From Lentisphaerae bacterium GWF2_57_35 (lineage in GTDB: Bacteria > Verrucomicrobiota > Kiritimatiellia > CAIQIC01 > GWF2-57-35), in NCBI GenBank assembly GCA_001804865.1, contig MHBK01000022.1, positions 1 to 64,000 on the forward strand: a stretch of DNA of 64,000 nt, written 5' to 3'. The notes beneath the pieces were generated by a model. It had not been told where the DNA came from. It was given only the letters and a program-made list of their open reading frames with translations, and made no database searches. This document shows, piece after piece, positions 14,923 through 22,626 of the stretch. Made by a program: the position numbers and the translations under genes. How positions within the stretch are numbered: the stretch's first letter is position 1; each line of letters begins with the position of its first letter.

Positions 14923-16650
14923 GTGCGCTGGACAAAACAATTGATTCCAACTTTAAGGGAAGTGCCGCAGGAAGCGGAGATCCCGAGCCATCAGTTGATG
15001 CTGAGGGCCGGGCTGATTCGCAAGCTGGGCGGGGGCTTGTATACGTTTCTGCCGCTGGCTTTCCGGGCTTTAAAAAAGGTCGAGAAGATTGTGCGCGAGG
15101 AAATGGAGCGGGCGGGGGCTCTTGAAATACTGATGCCGGCGTTGCATCCGCGCGAGATATGGGAACGCTCGGGCCGCTACGAAGTGCTGCGCGACGTGAT
15201 GTTCAACATCAAGGACCGCCAGGATCGCCCGATGGTCCTGGGGCCGACGCACGAGGAAATCGTGACGGATCTGGTTTCCCGCGAGATAAAATCCTACCGC
15301 CAGCTTCCGGTTAATTTGTATCAGATTCAAACCAAGTTCCGGGATGAGATTCGTCCGCGCTTCGGGCTGATGCGCGCGAAGGAGTTCATCATGAAGGACG
15401 CCTACAGCTTCGATGTCGGCTGGGACGAGGCCGATGCCAGCTACAAGGCCATGTACGAAGCCTACGAGCGCATTTTCAAGCGTTGCGGGCTGCGGACGAA
15501 AGTGGTGGAGGCCGATACCGGCGCAATGGGCGGCAACTGGTCGCACGAATTCATGGTGCTGGCCGACGCGGGCGAGGACGGCATTGTCGAGTGCGACCAG
15601 TGCTCCTACGCCGCAAACCTTGAGCGCGCCGAGAGCCGTCCGGGCGGAGCGTCGGACTTCGACGAGGCCGCCCTGCCGTGCGAAACGGTTCCGACTCCGG
15701 GCCGGCGAACGGTCCAGGAAGTGGCCGCTTTCTTCCAGTCGCCGCCGGCGCGGCTGATCAAGACCCTGATTTATATGGCCGATAAAAAGCCGGTGGCTGT
15801 GTTGGTTCCCGGCGACCGGGACGTGAACGAAATCAAGCTTAAGCGCGCCTTGAAAGCCAGGGAACTGGCGCTGGCGACCGATGAGGCAATCGAGCAGGCG
15901 ACAGGCGCTCCCGTGGGCTTCGCCGGGCCGGTGGGCTTGCAGATTCCGATGATTGCCGATCTTCGTTTGAAGGGCTGCAAAGGCGCCATCGCCGGCGCCA
16001 ACCAGAACGACGCGCACCGGATTCATGTCGATCTGGAGCGCGACGCGAAGGTGGAGGACTACGCCGACCTGATTCTCTCGAGGGAAGGGGATGGCTGCCC
16101 TCGGTGCGACGGCTCGTTGCACGAAAAGCGCGGCATCGAAGTGGGGCACGTCTTCAAGCTGGGCACCAAATACAGCGAGTTGCTTGGCGCCAATTACCTG
16201 GATGTCGACGGCAAACAGAAGCCCGCCGTTATGGGTTGCTATGGAATCGGCGTCACGCGCACCCTGCAGTCGACCATCGAGCAAAGCCACGACGATAACG
16301 GTATCGTCTGGCCGATTTCCGTTGCTCCTTATCAAGTCGAAATTCTGGTGTTGAACATGCAACACGAGGAAAGCGTGCGGATTGCCGAACAGTTAATCAA
16401 GGATTTGGAAGCCCGGGGCGTGGATGTGCTGCTCGACGATCGCGACGAGCGGCCCGGCGTCAAATTCAAGGATGCCGATCTGCTGGGGCTGCCCGTTCGC
16501 GTTAACATTGGAGAACGCGGGCTGGCCAAAGGAGTTATCGAAATAAAAGTTCGTAAATCGCCGGACTTGCAGACGGCCCCGATAGCCGAAGCGTCAAAGG
16601 CCGTTTTGGGTTGCGTGGACGAGCTTTGGAAGGATGTTGCCATCTCATAA
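14923..16650 (+). CDS. proS: prolyl-tRNA synthetase
   Basis: The 575-residue product is a bacterial-type class II ProRS, near the usual length of ~570. Class II motif 2 (FRDEIRPRFGLMRAKEF) and motif 3 (GCYGIGVTRTLQS) are clear, as is GPTHEEIVTDLV. The editing (INS) domain lies between them (about residues 240-385: AAFFQSPPARLIKTLIY ... GAIAGANQNDAH), and the anticodon-binding domain is C-terminal (VEILVLNMQHEES ... VDVLLDDRDERPG). It attaches proline to tRNA-Pro in the cytoplasm. Start is GTG 14923 preceded by AGGAAG. A 21-bp palindrome lies in its leader. Confidence 0.97.
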   Translation: MRWTKQLIPTLREVPQEAEIPSHQLMLRAGLIRKLGGGLYTFLPLAFRALKKVEKIVREEMERAGALEILMPALHPREIWERSGRYEVLRDVMFNIKDRQDRPMVLGPTHEEIVTDLVSREIKSYRQLPVNLYQIQTKFRDEIRPRFGLMRAKEFIMKDAYSFDVGWDEADASYKAMYEAYERIFKRCGLRTKVVEADTGAMGGNWSHEFMVLADAGEDGIVECDQCSYAANLERAESRPGGASDFDEAALPCETVPTPGRRTVQEVAAFFQSPPARLIKTLIYMADKKPVAVLVPGDRDVNEIKLKRALKARELALATDEAIEQATGAPVGFAGPVGLQIPMIADLRLKGCKGAIAGANQNDAHRIHVDLERDAKVEDYADLILSREGDGCPRCDGSLHEKRGIEVGHVFKLGTKYSELLGANYLDVDGKQKPAVMGCYGIGVTRTLQSTIEQSHDDNGIVWPISVAPYQVEILVLNMQHEESVRIAEQLIKDLEARGVDVLLDDRDERPGVKFKDADLLGLPVRVNIGERGLAKGVIEIKVRKSPDLQTAPIAEASKAVLGCVDELWKDVAIS

Positions 16651-16756
16651 AATCCGGTTGATTTTTGTGGGAAATGCAGTAACGGTTCTATTGAATGAAC
16701 ATTTTCATACAGACTGGGTTATAAATTTTTTTTAAAAATTCGTTAAGGATTTCCCC

Positions 16757-16782
16757 TTGACCAATTAAAAATGTGGTATAAT
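16757..16782 (+). promoter_or_regulatory. extended -10 promoter of the HU/IHF gene
   Basis: TATAAT at 16777-16782 is preceded by TGG, giving an extended -10 (TGnTATAAT). TTGACC at 16757-16762 is only 14 bp upstream, so it may be fortuitous; an extended -10 can work without a -35. The start codon is about 50 bp downstream. Surrounding DNA is AT-rich, as is common for strong promoters. Confidence 0.6.
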
Positions 16783-16832
16783 ATCTTCATGTTAAGTACT
16801 TTGAGATCAATACAGGCACAAAAGGAGTTGTT

Positions 16833-17114
16833 ATGACAAAGAGAGATCTGGTAGTTCGCATTTCTGAAGAAACTAATCTGATTCAACAGGATGTGTATTC
16901 TGTGATTCAGAAAACGCTTGATTATATCGTTGAGAGTTTGAACAAAGGCGAGACCGTCGAGTTCCGAAACTTCGGCGTATTTGAAGTGCGTCAGCGCAAG
17001 CAGCGCATTGGCCGAAATCCGAACAAGCCGGAACAGGTTGTGACCATTCCTTCGCGGAAAGTGGTCAAGTTCAAACCCGGCAAAATCATGAAGAAGCTCA
17101 TCACCGGGGACTAA
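16833..17114 (+). CDS. HU/IHF-family DNA-binding protein
   Basis: The 93-residue product matches HU/IHF in length and order: N-terminal helices (KRDLVVRISEETNLIQQDVYSVIQ split by a turn), then VEFRNFGVFEVRQRKQRIGRNP, the family signature ending the DNA-binding arm (G-R-N-P), and IPSRKVVKFKPGK. It bends and compacts DNA. AAGGAG lies at 16822-16827, 5 bases before ATG 16833, and an extended -10 promoter precedes it. hisS begins 24 bp downstream on the same strand. Which paralogue (HU or IHF subunit) cannot be told. Confidence 0.93.
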   Translation: MTKRDLVVRISEETNLIQQDVYSVIQKTLDYIVESLNKGETVEFRNFGVFEVRQRKQRIGRNPNKPEQVVTIPSRKVVKFKPGKIMKKLITGD

Positions 17115-17138
17115 TCCCGAGGAGCTTGGACATAAACG

Positions 17139-18452
17139 ATGTCTTCCGGCAATCTTCAGCCCATTCAGGGCATGTCCGATCTTTCTGCCCCAGAGATCCG
17201 TCTTTGGCAGGAGATCGAAGGCAAAGCCCGACGGATTCTTTCGCTGTACGGCTATGAAGAAATCCGAACTCCCGTCTTGGAATACACGTCCGTGTTTACC
17301 CGTTCCATCGGGGATGCGACGGATATTGTCCAGAAGGAGATGTATACGTTTGAAGATCGGGGGGGGCGCCAGATTTCTTTGCGCCCCGAAGGGACTGCCA
17401 GCGTTATGCGTTATGCCGCCGGGCTCGGCCCGGAAGCCGAGGGGCTGAGGCTTTATTATATCGGCCCCATGTTCCGATGCGAGCGACCCCAGGCGGGGCG
17501 CAAGCGGCAGTTTCACCAGTTGGGCTCCGAGATGATCGGTCAGGCCAGCCCGGCCGCCGATGTGGAAACCCTCGCCCTCCAGATGCACTTGCTCTCCTCG
17601 TGGGGGCTTGAGGGATGCAGCGTGGAAATCAATACCCGCGGGCTCCCCGAAGACCGTCAGGCGGTTGCCGAGGGGCTGGCGGCGGCTTTACAGCCTCATC
17701 GCGAGGCGCTTTGCGAGGATTGTCGGCGTCGATTCGACGCCAATATCCTGCGCATTCTGGACTGCAAAAAGGACGCCTGTAAAAAAATAGCCGACGGGCT
17801 TCCGCCGGTCACCGATTTCATGTCCGAAGCGTCGAGACAATATCTCGACGAAGTGAAGCGACTGTTGGATTTGCTGAATATTCCGGTCCGCCTTAATCCG
17901 AGGTTGGTGCGGGGTTTGGATTATTATGTGCATACCGTTTGGGAGATCACGCACGGAGCGCTAGGCGCCCAGAACGCGATTGCCGGCGGTGGGCGATACC
18001 GCATGGAAATGGATGGCCGGACGATCGACGGCGTAGGTTTTGCCATGGGGCTCGAACGTGTGGTGTCCGCCCTCCAGGCGGCGCTTCAGGGCCAGGCGCC
18101 CGTCGCGGGGGAACGTCCGGTGTGGCTGGTTTCCATGGGGCAAAAGGCCTTTGAAGAAAATATGGTTCTGGCTCAGACCCTGCGGCTGCGGGGCCTTTCC
18201 TGCGGCTTCAATCTCACGCCCGGCAGCATGAAGTCCCAGATGCGCGCCGCCAATCGGGCTCAGGCTGCCCAGGCGATCATCCGCGGCGACCGCGAAATCG
18301 AAAGCGGCGCCTTTCTTCTGAAAAACATGGCCGATGGCGTCCAGCAAGAATTGGATATGCCGGCTTTGCTTAACACCTTGCTGGATTCCCGAATCGATCC
18401 GGCCCATACGCCGGCTAAAGCCGAGACGACCAACCCGGCCGGCTCTCCGTAA
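17139..18452 (+). CDS. hisS: histidyl-tRNA synthetase
   Basis: The 437-residue product is a class II HisRS of normal length. Motif 1 region is IRTPVLEYTSVFTRSIG, motif 2 is YIGPMFRCERPQAGRKRQF with the conserved arginine, the HisA/HisB signatures are GLDYYVHTVWEI and GGGRYR, and motif 3 is GVGFAMGLERV. The C-terminal anticodon-binding domain follows (VWLVSMGQKAFEE onward). Start ATG 17139 has GAGG/GGAGC about 17-20 bases upstream, so the ribosome site is not ideal. It probably shares a transcript with the HU/IHF gene. Confidence 0.96.
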   Translation: MSSGNLQPIQGMSDLSAPEIRLWQEIEGKARRILSLYGYEEIRTPVLEYTSVFTRSIGDATDIVQKEMYTFEDRGGRQISLRPEGTASVMRYAAGLGPEAEGLRLYYIGPMFRCERPQAGRKRQFHQLGSEMIGQASPAADVETLALQMHLLSSWGLEGCSVEINTRGLPEDRQAVAEGLAAALQPHREALCEDCRRRFDANILRILDCKKDACKKIADGLPPVTDFMSEASRQYLDEVKRLLDLLNIPVRLNPRLVRGLDYYVHTVWEITHGALGAQNAIAGGGRYRMEMDGRTIDGVGFAMGLERVVSALQAALQGQAPVAGERPVWLVSMGQKAFEENMVLAQTLRLRGLSCGFNLTPGSMKSQMRAANRAQAAQAIIRGDREIESGAFLLKNMADGVQQELDMPALLNTLLDSRIDPAHTPAKAETTNPAGSP

Positions 18453-18470
18453 CGCGGCTTCAGGATCCGA

Positions 18471-18540
18471 AGAGCCCGTCTTCGCCCGCCTGCGCATCGC
18501 TACGCGAAGCGTTGCGGGCAGGGAGAAGCCGGGCCACCTG
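18471..18540 (+). repeat. dispersed repeat, family B copy 1
   Basis: The ~70-bp unit runs from agcccgtcttcgcccgcctg through the internal palindrome gcatcgctacgcgaagcgtt to gccgggccacct. Three further copies occur at 24465-24533 (inverted), 41436-41510 (same orientation) and 45370-45442 (inverted). All are intergenic. Confidence 0.8.
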
Positions 18541-18601
18541 TTGTTTCGCCAGAATGGTTTCCATCGCGGAAAAGTCGCGACCCAAGAAAGCGACAACAAA
18601 A

Positions 18602-18799
18602 ACGACAAAGAGTTTTAACGCAAAGATCGCAAAGCCAAGCCGCGCAAAGACCGCAAAGAAGTCCTGCTGTTTGTCGCAAGGGGGGGGGGCGACTCCTACA
18701 GAAAGCGCAAAGACTTTAAAAGAAACTCCATCTCTTCCTCTCCTTTGCGACCTCTGCGCGGCTTGGCTTTGCGGCCTTTGTGTTGAAATTCTTCGTTGT
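18602..18799. repeat. inverted pair of CGCAAAG-rich sequences
   Basis: The left arm (18602-18660) contains acgcaaagatcgcaaagcc and the right arm (18741-18799) is its imperfect reverse complement over about 60 bp. The central 17 bp (GCAAAGCCAAGCCGCGC at 18629-18645 and its complement at 18756-18772) match perfectly. The loop is about 80 bases. A related CGCAAAG stretch lies at 24309-24342. Confidence 0.75.
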
Positions 18800-18907
18800 G
18801 TTCTTCGGTTGCGGTTTAGTTGTGCCGTGCTCAATTGCTTGCGCTCTGTTTTCGGTTGTTGCGCCGGACGGTCGGACCCAGTACAATCCCGCCTGTTTTA
18901 TGCCGTT

Positions 18908-18969
18908 TTCCAACGATTGGAAAACTCGGCTGAAATTTTTCCAACGATTGGAAAATCCCCCGTCCAAGG
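18908..18969. repeat. two 31-bp-spaced TTCCAACGATTGGAA palindromes upstream of aspS
   Basis: Identical 15-bp palindromes TTCCAACGATTGGAA start at 18908 and 18939, exactly 31 bp apart, as in the array at 5277-5400. They end 46 bp before the aspS start codon and just downstream of a possible -10 (TACAAT), a position where a bound protein or an RNA hairpin could affect aspS expression. Confidence 0.8.
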
Positions 18970-18998
18970 CGGGTTGAGCTTTGTGGAGAAATAGAATC

Positions 18999-20786
18999 AT
19001 GATGCGTACACATACATGCGGCGAGTTGCGGAAGAGTGCGGTGGGGACCCGGGTTTGCCTGTGCGGCTGGGCGGACACCGTCCGGGATCACGGCGGGCTG
19101 ATTTTCATCGACCTGCGGGATCGCTACGGGCTGACGCAGGTTATCTTCGATCCCGCCGATTCCCGCGAGGCCTGGGATGTCGCGCAATCCACGCGCGGCG
19201 AGTATGTGATTCGCATTGAAGGCGTGGTCGAGGCCCGGCCGGACAACATGGTCAACACCAAGCTGCCGACCGGTGAAATCGAAGTCCGCTCGAGCGTCAT
19301 CGAGGTGCTCAACAAGAGCAAGACGCCGCCGTTCCCGCTGGACGACGAACAGGCGGCGAAGGTGTCGGAAGATTTGCGCCTGACCTATCGTTACATGGAT
19401 TTGCGCCGTCAGCGCATGCTGGGGAACCTCGTGTTGCGCCACAAGCTGCTCCAGGCCGCGCGCAATTACCTGGACGCCCTGCATTTTACCGAGGTGGAAA
19501 CGCCGATTTTGACCAAGAGCACGCCGGAAGGCGCACGCGATTATCTGGTGCCCAGCCGCGTGATGCCGGGCACGTTTTACGCCCTGCCGCAGGCGCCGCA
19601 GCAATACAAGCAGTTGCTCATGGTGTCGGGGCTCGACCGTTATTTCCAAGTCGCCCGCTGTTTCCGCGACGAGGACTTGCGCGCCGACCGCCAGCCGGAA
19701 TTCACGCAGATCGATCTTGAAATGTCCTTCATCACGCCCGAGGACATTTATGGCGTGATCGACGGCTTGCTGGCCGCGATGATGAAAACCGCCGGGCTCG
19801 GCGAACTTGCTTTGCCGATTCCCCGCATGACCTACGCCGATGCGATGAGCCGGTTCGGCAGCGACAAGCCGGATCTGCGGTTCGGCATGGAGCTGACCGA
19901 TCTTTCGGAGCTTTTCAAGGGCACGCAGTTCAAAGTGTTCGGCGGCGTGCTCGAAAAGGGCGGCGTCGTGAAGGCGATCAACGCCAAAGGCCTGGCCGCC
20001 GTGCCGCCGCGGGCGATCGACGACTGGACGGCGATGGTAAAGGAAGCCGGCCTTGGAGGCCTGGCGTACATCCGCGTCCAGGACGACGGCGCCTGGAAAT
20101 CGCCGATCGTGAAATTCTTTTCCGACGCCGAAAAAGCCGGCCTGCAGGAAAAGCTGCAAATTCAAAACGGCGATTTGATTCTCTTTGCCGCCGACAAGCC
20201 GGCGGTGGTTCATGTGGCGCTCGGCCGCCTGCGCCTGCTCTCGGGTGCGATGGCCGGGGCGATTCCCCAGAACAAGTTCGCGTTCACGTGGGTCACCGAT
20301 TTCCCGCTCTTCGAGAAGAACGACGAAGGCCAGCTTCAATCGATGCACCATCCGTTCACCGCGCCGCGTCCGCAGGATTTGCCATTGCTCGAAACCGAGC
20401 CGCTGAAGGTTTGCGCCCAGGCCTACGACATTGTGCTTAACGGCGTCGAGCTGGGCGGCGGCAGCATTCGGATTCACGATCCGGACACCCAGGCGAGCTT
20501 GTTCAAGGTGCTGGGTTTCCCTCCCAATGAAATCGAAGAACGCTTTGGGCACCTGATCCGGGCCTTCTCGTTCGGCGCGCCGCCGCACGGCGGGCTGGCC
20601 ATTGGCGCCGACCGTCTGGTCATGCTGCTGGCCGGCTGCGAATCCATTCGCGACGTCATTGCGTTTCCCAAGACGCAAAAAGCGATGGATATGCTGATGA
20701 ACGCGCCGGCGAAAGTCGACGCCCGTCAGTTGCGCGACATTCATATCCAGTCGGTTGTGGCCGAGCCGGAAGGCGAGAAGAAGTAG
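18999..20786 (+). CDS. aspS: aspartyl-tRNA synthetase
   Basis: The 595-residue product is a bacterial-type AspRS. An N-terminal OB-fold (VCLCGWADTVRDHGGLIFIDLRD, broken around H-G-G) is followed by the class II core with motif 2 (RCFRDEDLRADRQPEFTQID, split by the loop), the bacterial GAD insertion (about residues 280-420) and motif 3 (GLAIGADRLVMLL). Start is ATG 18999: GGAG at 18985-18988 supports it, whereas an in-frame TTG at 18981 has nothing. The stop is followed by a GCTCGTGCC/GGCACGAGC hairpin without a T-tract. Confidence 0.96.
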   Translation: MMRTHTCGELRKSAVGTRVCLCGWADTVRDHGGLIFIDLRDRYGLTQVIFDPADSREAWDVAQSTRGEYVIRIEGVVEARPDNMVNTKLPTGEIEVRSSVIEVLNKSKTPPFPLDDEQAAKVSEDLRLTYRYMDLRRQRMLGNLVLRHKLLQAARNYLDALHFTEVETPILTKSTPEGARDYLVPSRVMPGTFYALPQAPQQYKQLLMVSGLDRYFQVARCFRDEDLRADRQPEFTQIDLEMSFITPEDIYGVIDGLLAAMMKTAGLGELALPIPRMTYADAMSRFGSDKPDLRFGMELTDLSELFKGTQFKVFGGVLEKGGVVKAINAKGLAAVPPRAIDDWTAMVKEAGLGGLAYIRVQDDGAWKSPIVKFFSDAEKAGLQEKLQIQNGDLILFAADKPAVVHVALGRLRLLSGAMAGAIPQNKFAFTWVTDFPLFEKNDEGQLQSMHHPFTAPRPQDLPLLETEPLKVCAQAYDIVLNGVELGGGSIRIHDPDTQASLFKVLGFPPNEIEERFGHLIRAFSFGAPPHGGLAIGADRLVMLLAGCESIRDVIAFPKTQKAMDMLMNAPAKVDARQLRDIHIQSVVAEPEGEKK

Positions 20787-21100
20787 CCCCGGCCGTAAGA
20801 CGCCGCTCGTGCCGGCAACCTGGCTGGCACGAGCCGGTCGATTCTTCATTCGTACCCACTTATCCTCCTTCGTCGCGCTCCTGATTTGCCCTGGAACAGG
20901 GCAGGGGGTGTGGCCCGCTTTATGCTTTCATTGATTCCAAAGGCCGTTTTTGTCGAACCTAGTCGAAGAAAACGTCAGCCGCTCGCGAAAAAAAGATGTA
21001 AGAAGATACGGTCGTTGGAATGTTTTTGTTTGCCTAAACTGGGAATATTGCCTACTCAATCAGAGGCGATTTTAGAGAAGGCCACGACAGAAAAATCGAT
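20787..21100. other. intergenic region with one hairpin after aspS
   Basis: GCTCGTGCC (20805-20813) pairs with GGCACGAGC (20826-20834) around a 12-base loop, a likely 3' end structure for aspS although no T-tract follows. The rest shows no gene, repeat or clear promoter that I can support. Confidence 0.5.
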
Positions 21101-22609
21101 ATGCCACACGTAAAGTTACAATCGGTCAGGAATGTAATTTCCCGCACTATGCGCGGCGCCCTGCAGGAACTCACGTTTACTGTGCGGGTTAAAAACCTCG
21201 CTTACGATAAACACGTGGAGGTCCGTTGGTGGGGCGAAGACGGCCAGTTGCGCATTCAACCGGCGGCGTATCAGTATCGTACGAATGGTCATTGCGAAAT
21301 CTGGCAGGCCTATATAGCTATCCCGTTGAGCCATCATTCGTCCATTCCCGGCAATATTCAGTTCGCCGTGCGGTATGAATGTAATGGCGTGGAATACTGG
21401 GACAGCAATGGGGGGATGAATTACCAATCGGATGCCGATTCGGGCGTGATCGTTTACGAGAATCAAGCTTTGCTTAATTTCGACTACACCCCCGTTCTTC
21501 ATGATGGAGAAGTTTCCCATTCTGTCGATGTGGCTGTAAATCGGGCGATCTGGCCCGGTCGGGTGGCCATTCATTGGACCGCGGACCGTTGGCGCACGAA
21601 GCATATCGCGCCTTGTTTTTATCGGCACAACCACTGGGATTTGGTCAAAGGCAGCAGCGCCCGCAATCCCAATCGCTACGGCTGGGGCATTTGGGCGGGC
21701 CGTATTCCGGTGCAGGACTCCTACCGAGTGGAATACGTTATCGAGTGCGATGCCGAAGGCCGGATCTACTGGGACAATAACGAGGGCAAAAATTATTTTG
21801 TCCGCCGCCGCACCACCCTGCGCATGTTGACGCTGAATCTGCACTGCTATCAGGAAGAGAACCAGGATTACAAATTTTCGCAGATCGCGCGGTCCATTCA
21901 GGATTTAAACATCGACGTGGTCTGCCTGCAGGAAGTGGGCGAAAACTGGAACAACGGCGCCGGCGATTGGGCGTCCAACGCCGCCCGCATTATCAACGAA
22001 AAATTGCCCTCTCCGTATTTCCTGCACACGGATTGGTCGCATATGGGCTTCGATCGGTTTCGCGAAGGGGTCGCGATCCTGAGCCGATATCCTTTTACGT
22101 CGACCGATGCGGGTTACGTGTCCAACAGCCAGGATGTGTACAGCATTAATTCCCGCAAGGTGGTCATGGCTCAAGTGAGTGTTCCCTGTTTCGGATTGGT
22201 CAATGTTTTCAGTTCCCATTTAAGCTGGCCCAGCGGCGGATTTTATGAGCAGTTCGATCGCTTGCGTCAATGGGCAAACATTCGCCATACCGACCAGGTT
22301 ACGGCCACCTTGCTGGGCGGGGATTTTAACATCAAAGCCGGGTCGGAAGCCTACCGGCACATCGTCAATACGCGTGAGTTTGAAGATCAATTCCTGAGGG
22401 GCACTTCGATCCAAACCTTTAACAAGGTTTTCCGGCAGGAATCGTCGAATAGTCAGGAGCATTTGGGGCCGGACGGACGGATTGATTTCATCTTTCTTAA
22501 GAGCGGATGTCCGCTGTATGTTGTTGATGCTAAAGAGCTTTACACTGACAAATCCTATGGTCGGGTGTCCGATCATACGGGCTACTATATTGAATTTGAG
22601 CTGGTATAG
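21101..22609 (+). CDS. CBM21-like tandem domains fused to an endonuclease/exonuclease/phosphatase (EEP) domain
   Basis: The 502-residue product has no export signal. Residues ~5-120 and ~125-235 are two CBM21-like beta-sandwiches: VRVKNLAYDKHVEVRWW...IQFAVRYECNGVEYWDSNGGMNY, then VDVAVNRAIWPGRVAIHWT...YWDNNEGKNY. The W-D-N-N-x-G-x-N-Y ending is the CBM21 hallmark. Residues ~238-502 are a complete EEP domain: LRMLTLNLHC, DVVCLQEV (metal-binding Glu), LLGGDFNI, DGRIDFIF and SDHTGYYIEF carry the catalytic Asn, Glu, Asp and His. EEP enzymes cleave phosphodiesters or phosphomonoesters in nucleic acids, inositol phosphates or sphingomyelin; CBM21 normally binds glycogen or starch. A PLD gene follows 17 bp later. 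Substrate unknown. Confidence 0.85.
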   Translation: MPHVKLQSVRNVISRTMRGALQELTFTVRVKNLAYDKHVEVRWWGEDGQLRIQPAAYQYRTNGHCEIWQAYIAIPLSHHSSIPGNIQFAVRYECNGVEYWDSNGGMNYQSDADSGVIVYENQALLNFDYTPVLHDGEVSHSVDVAVNRAIWPGRVAIHWTADRWRTKHIAPCFYRHNHWDLVKGSSARNPNRYGWGIWAGRIPVQDSYRVEYVIECDAEGRIYWDNNEGKNYFVRRRTTLRMLTLNLHCYQEENQDYKFSQIARSIQDLNIDVVCLQEVGENWNNGAGDWASNAARIINEKLPSPYFLHTDWSHMGFDRFREGVAILSRYPFTSTDAGYVSNSQDVYSINSRKVVMAQVSVPCFGLVNVFSSHLSWPSGGFYEQFDRLRQWANIRHTDQVTATLLGGDFNIKAGSEAYRHIVNTREFEDQFLRGTSIQTFNKVFRQESSNSQEHLGPDGRIDFIFLKSGCPLYVVDAKELYTDKSYGRVSDHTGYYIEFELV

Positions 22610-22626
22610 AGGATAGTATTCTGCGC

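Larger units (their letters stand above)
18453..18907. other. gene-free repeat-filled stretch between hisS and aspS
   Basis: This gap holds a family B repeat (18471-18540), an inverted pair of CGCAAAG-rich sequences (18602-18660 and 18741-18799) and then the 31-bp palindromes. No coding frame is credible. A possible -10 TACAAT occurs at 18890-18895, suitable for aspS. Confidence 0.6.

Noticed and set aside
16757..16782. Standard -35/-10 promoter TTGACC-TATAAT
   Set aside because: The spacing is only 14 bp, too short for a normal sigma-70 promoter, so the extended -10 explanation was preferred.
18831..20849. 672-codon minus-strand ORF opposite aspS
   Set aside because: It is the antisense shadow of aspS with a His/Arg-rich composition and no ribosome site; aspS is certain.
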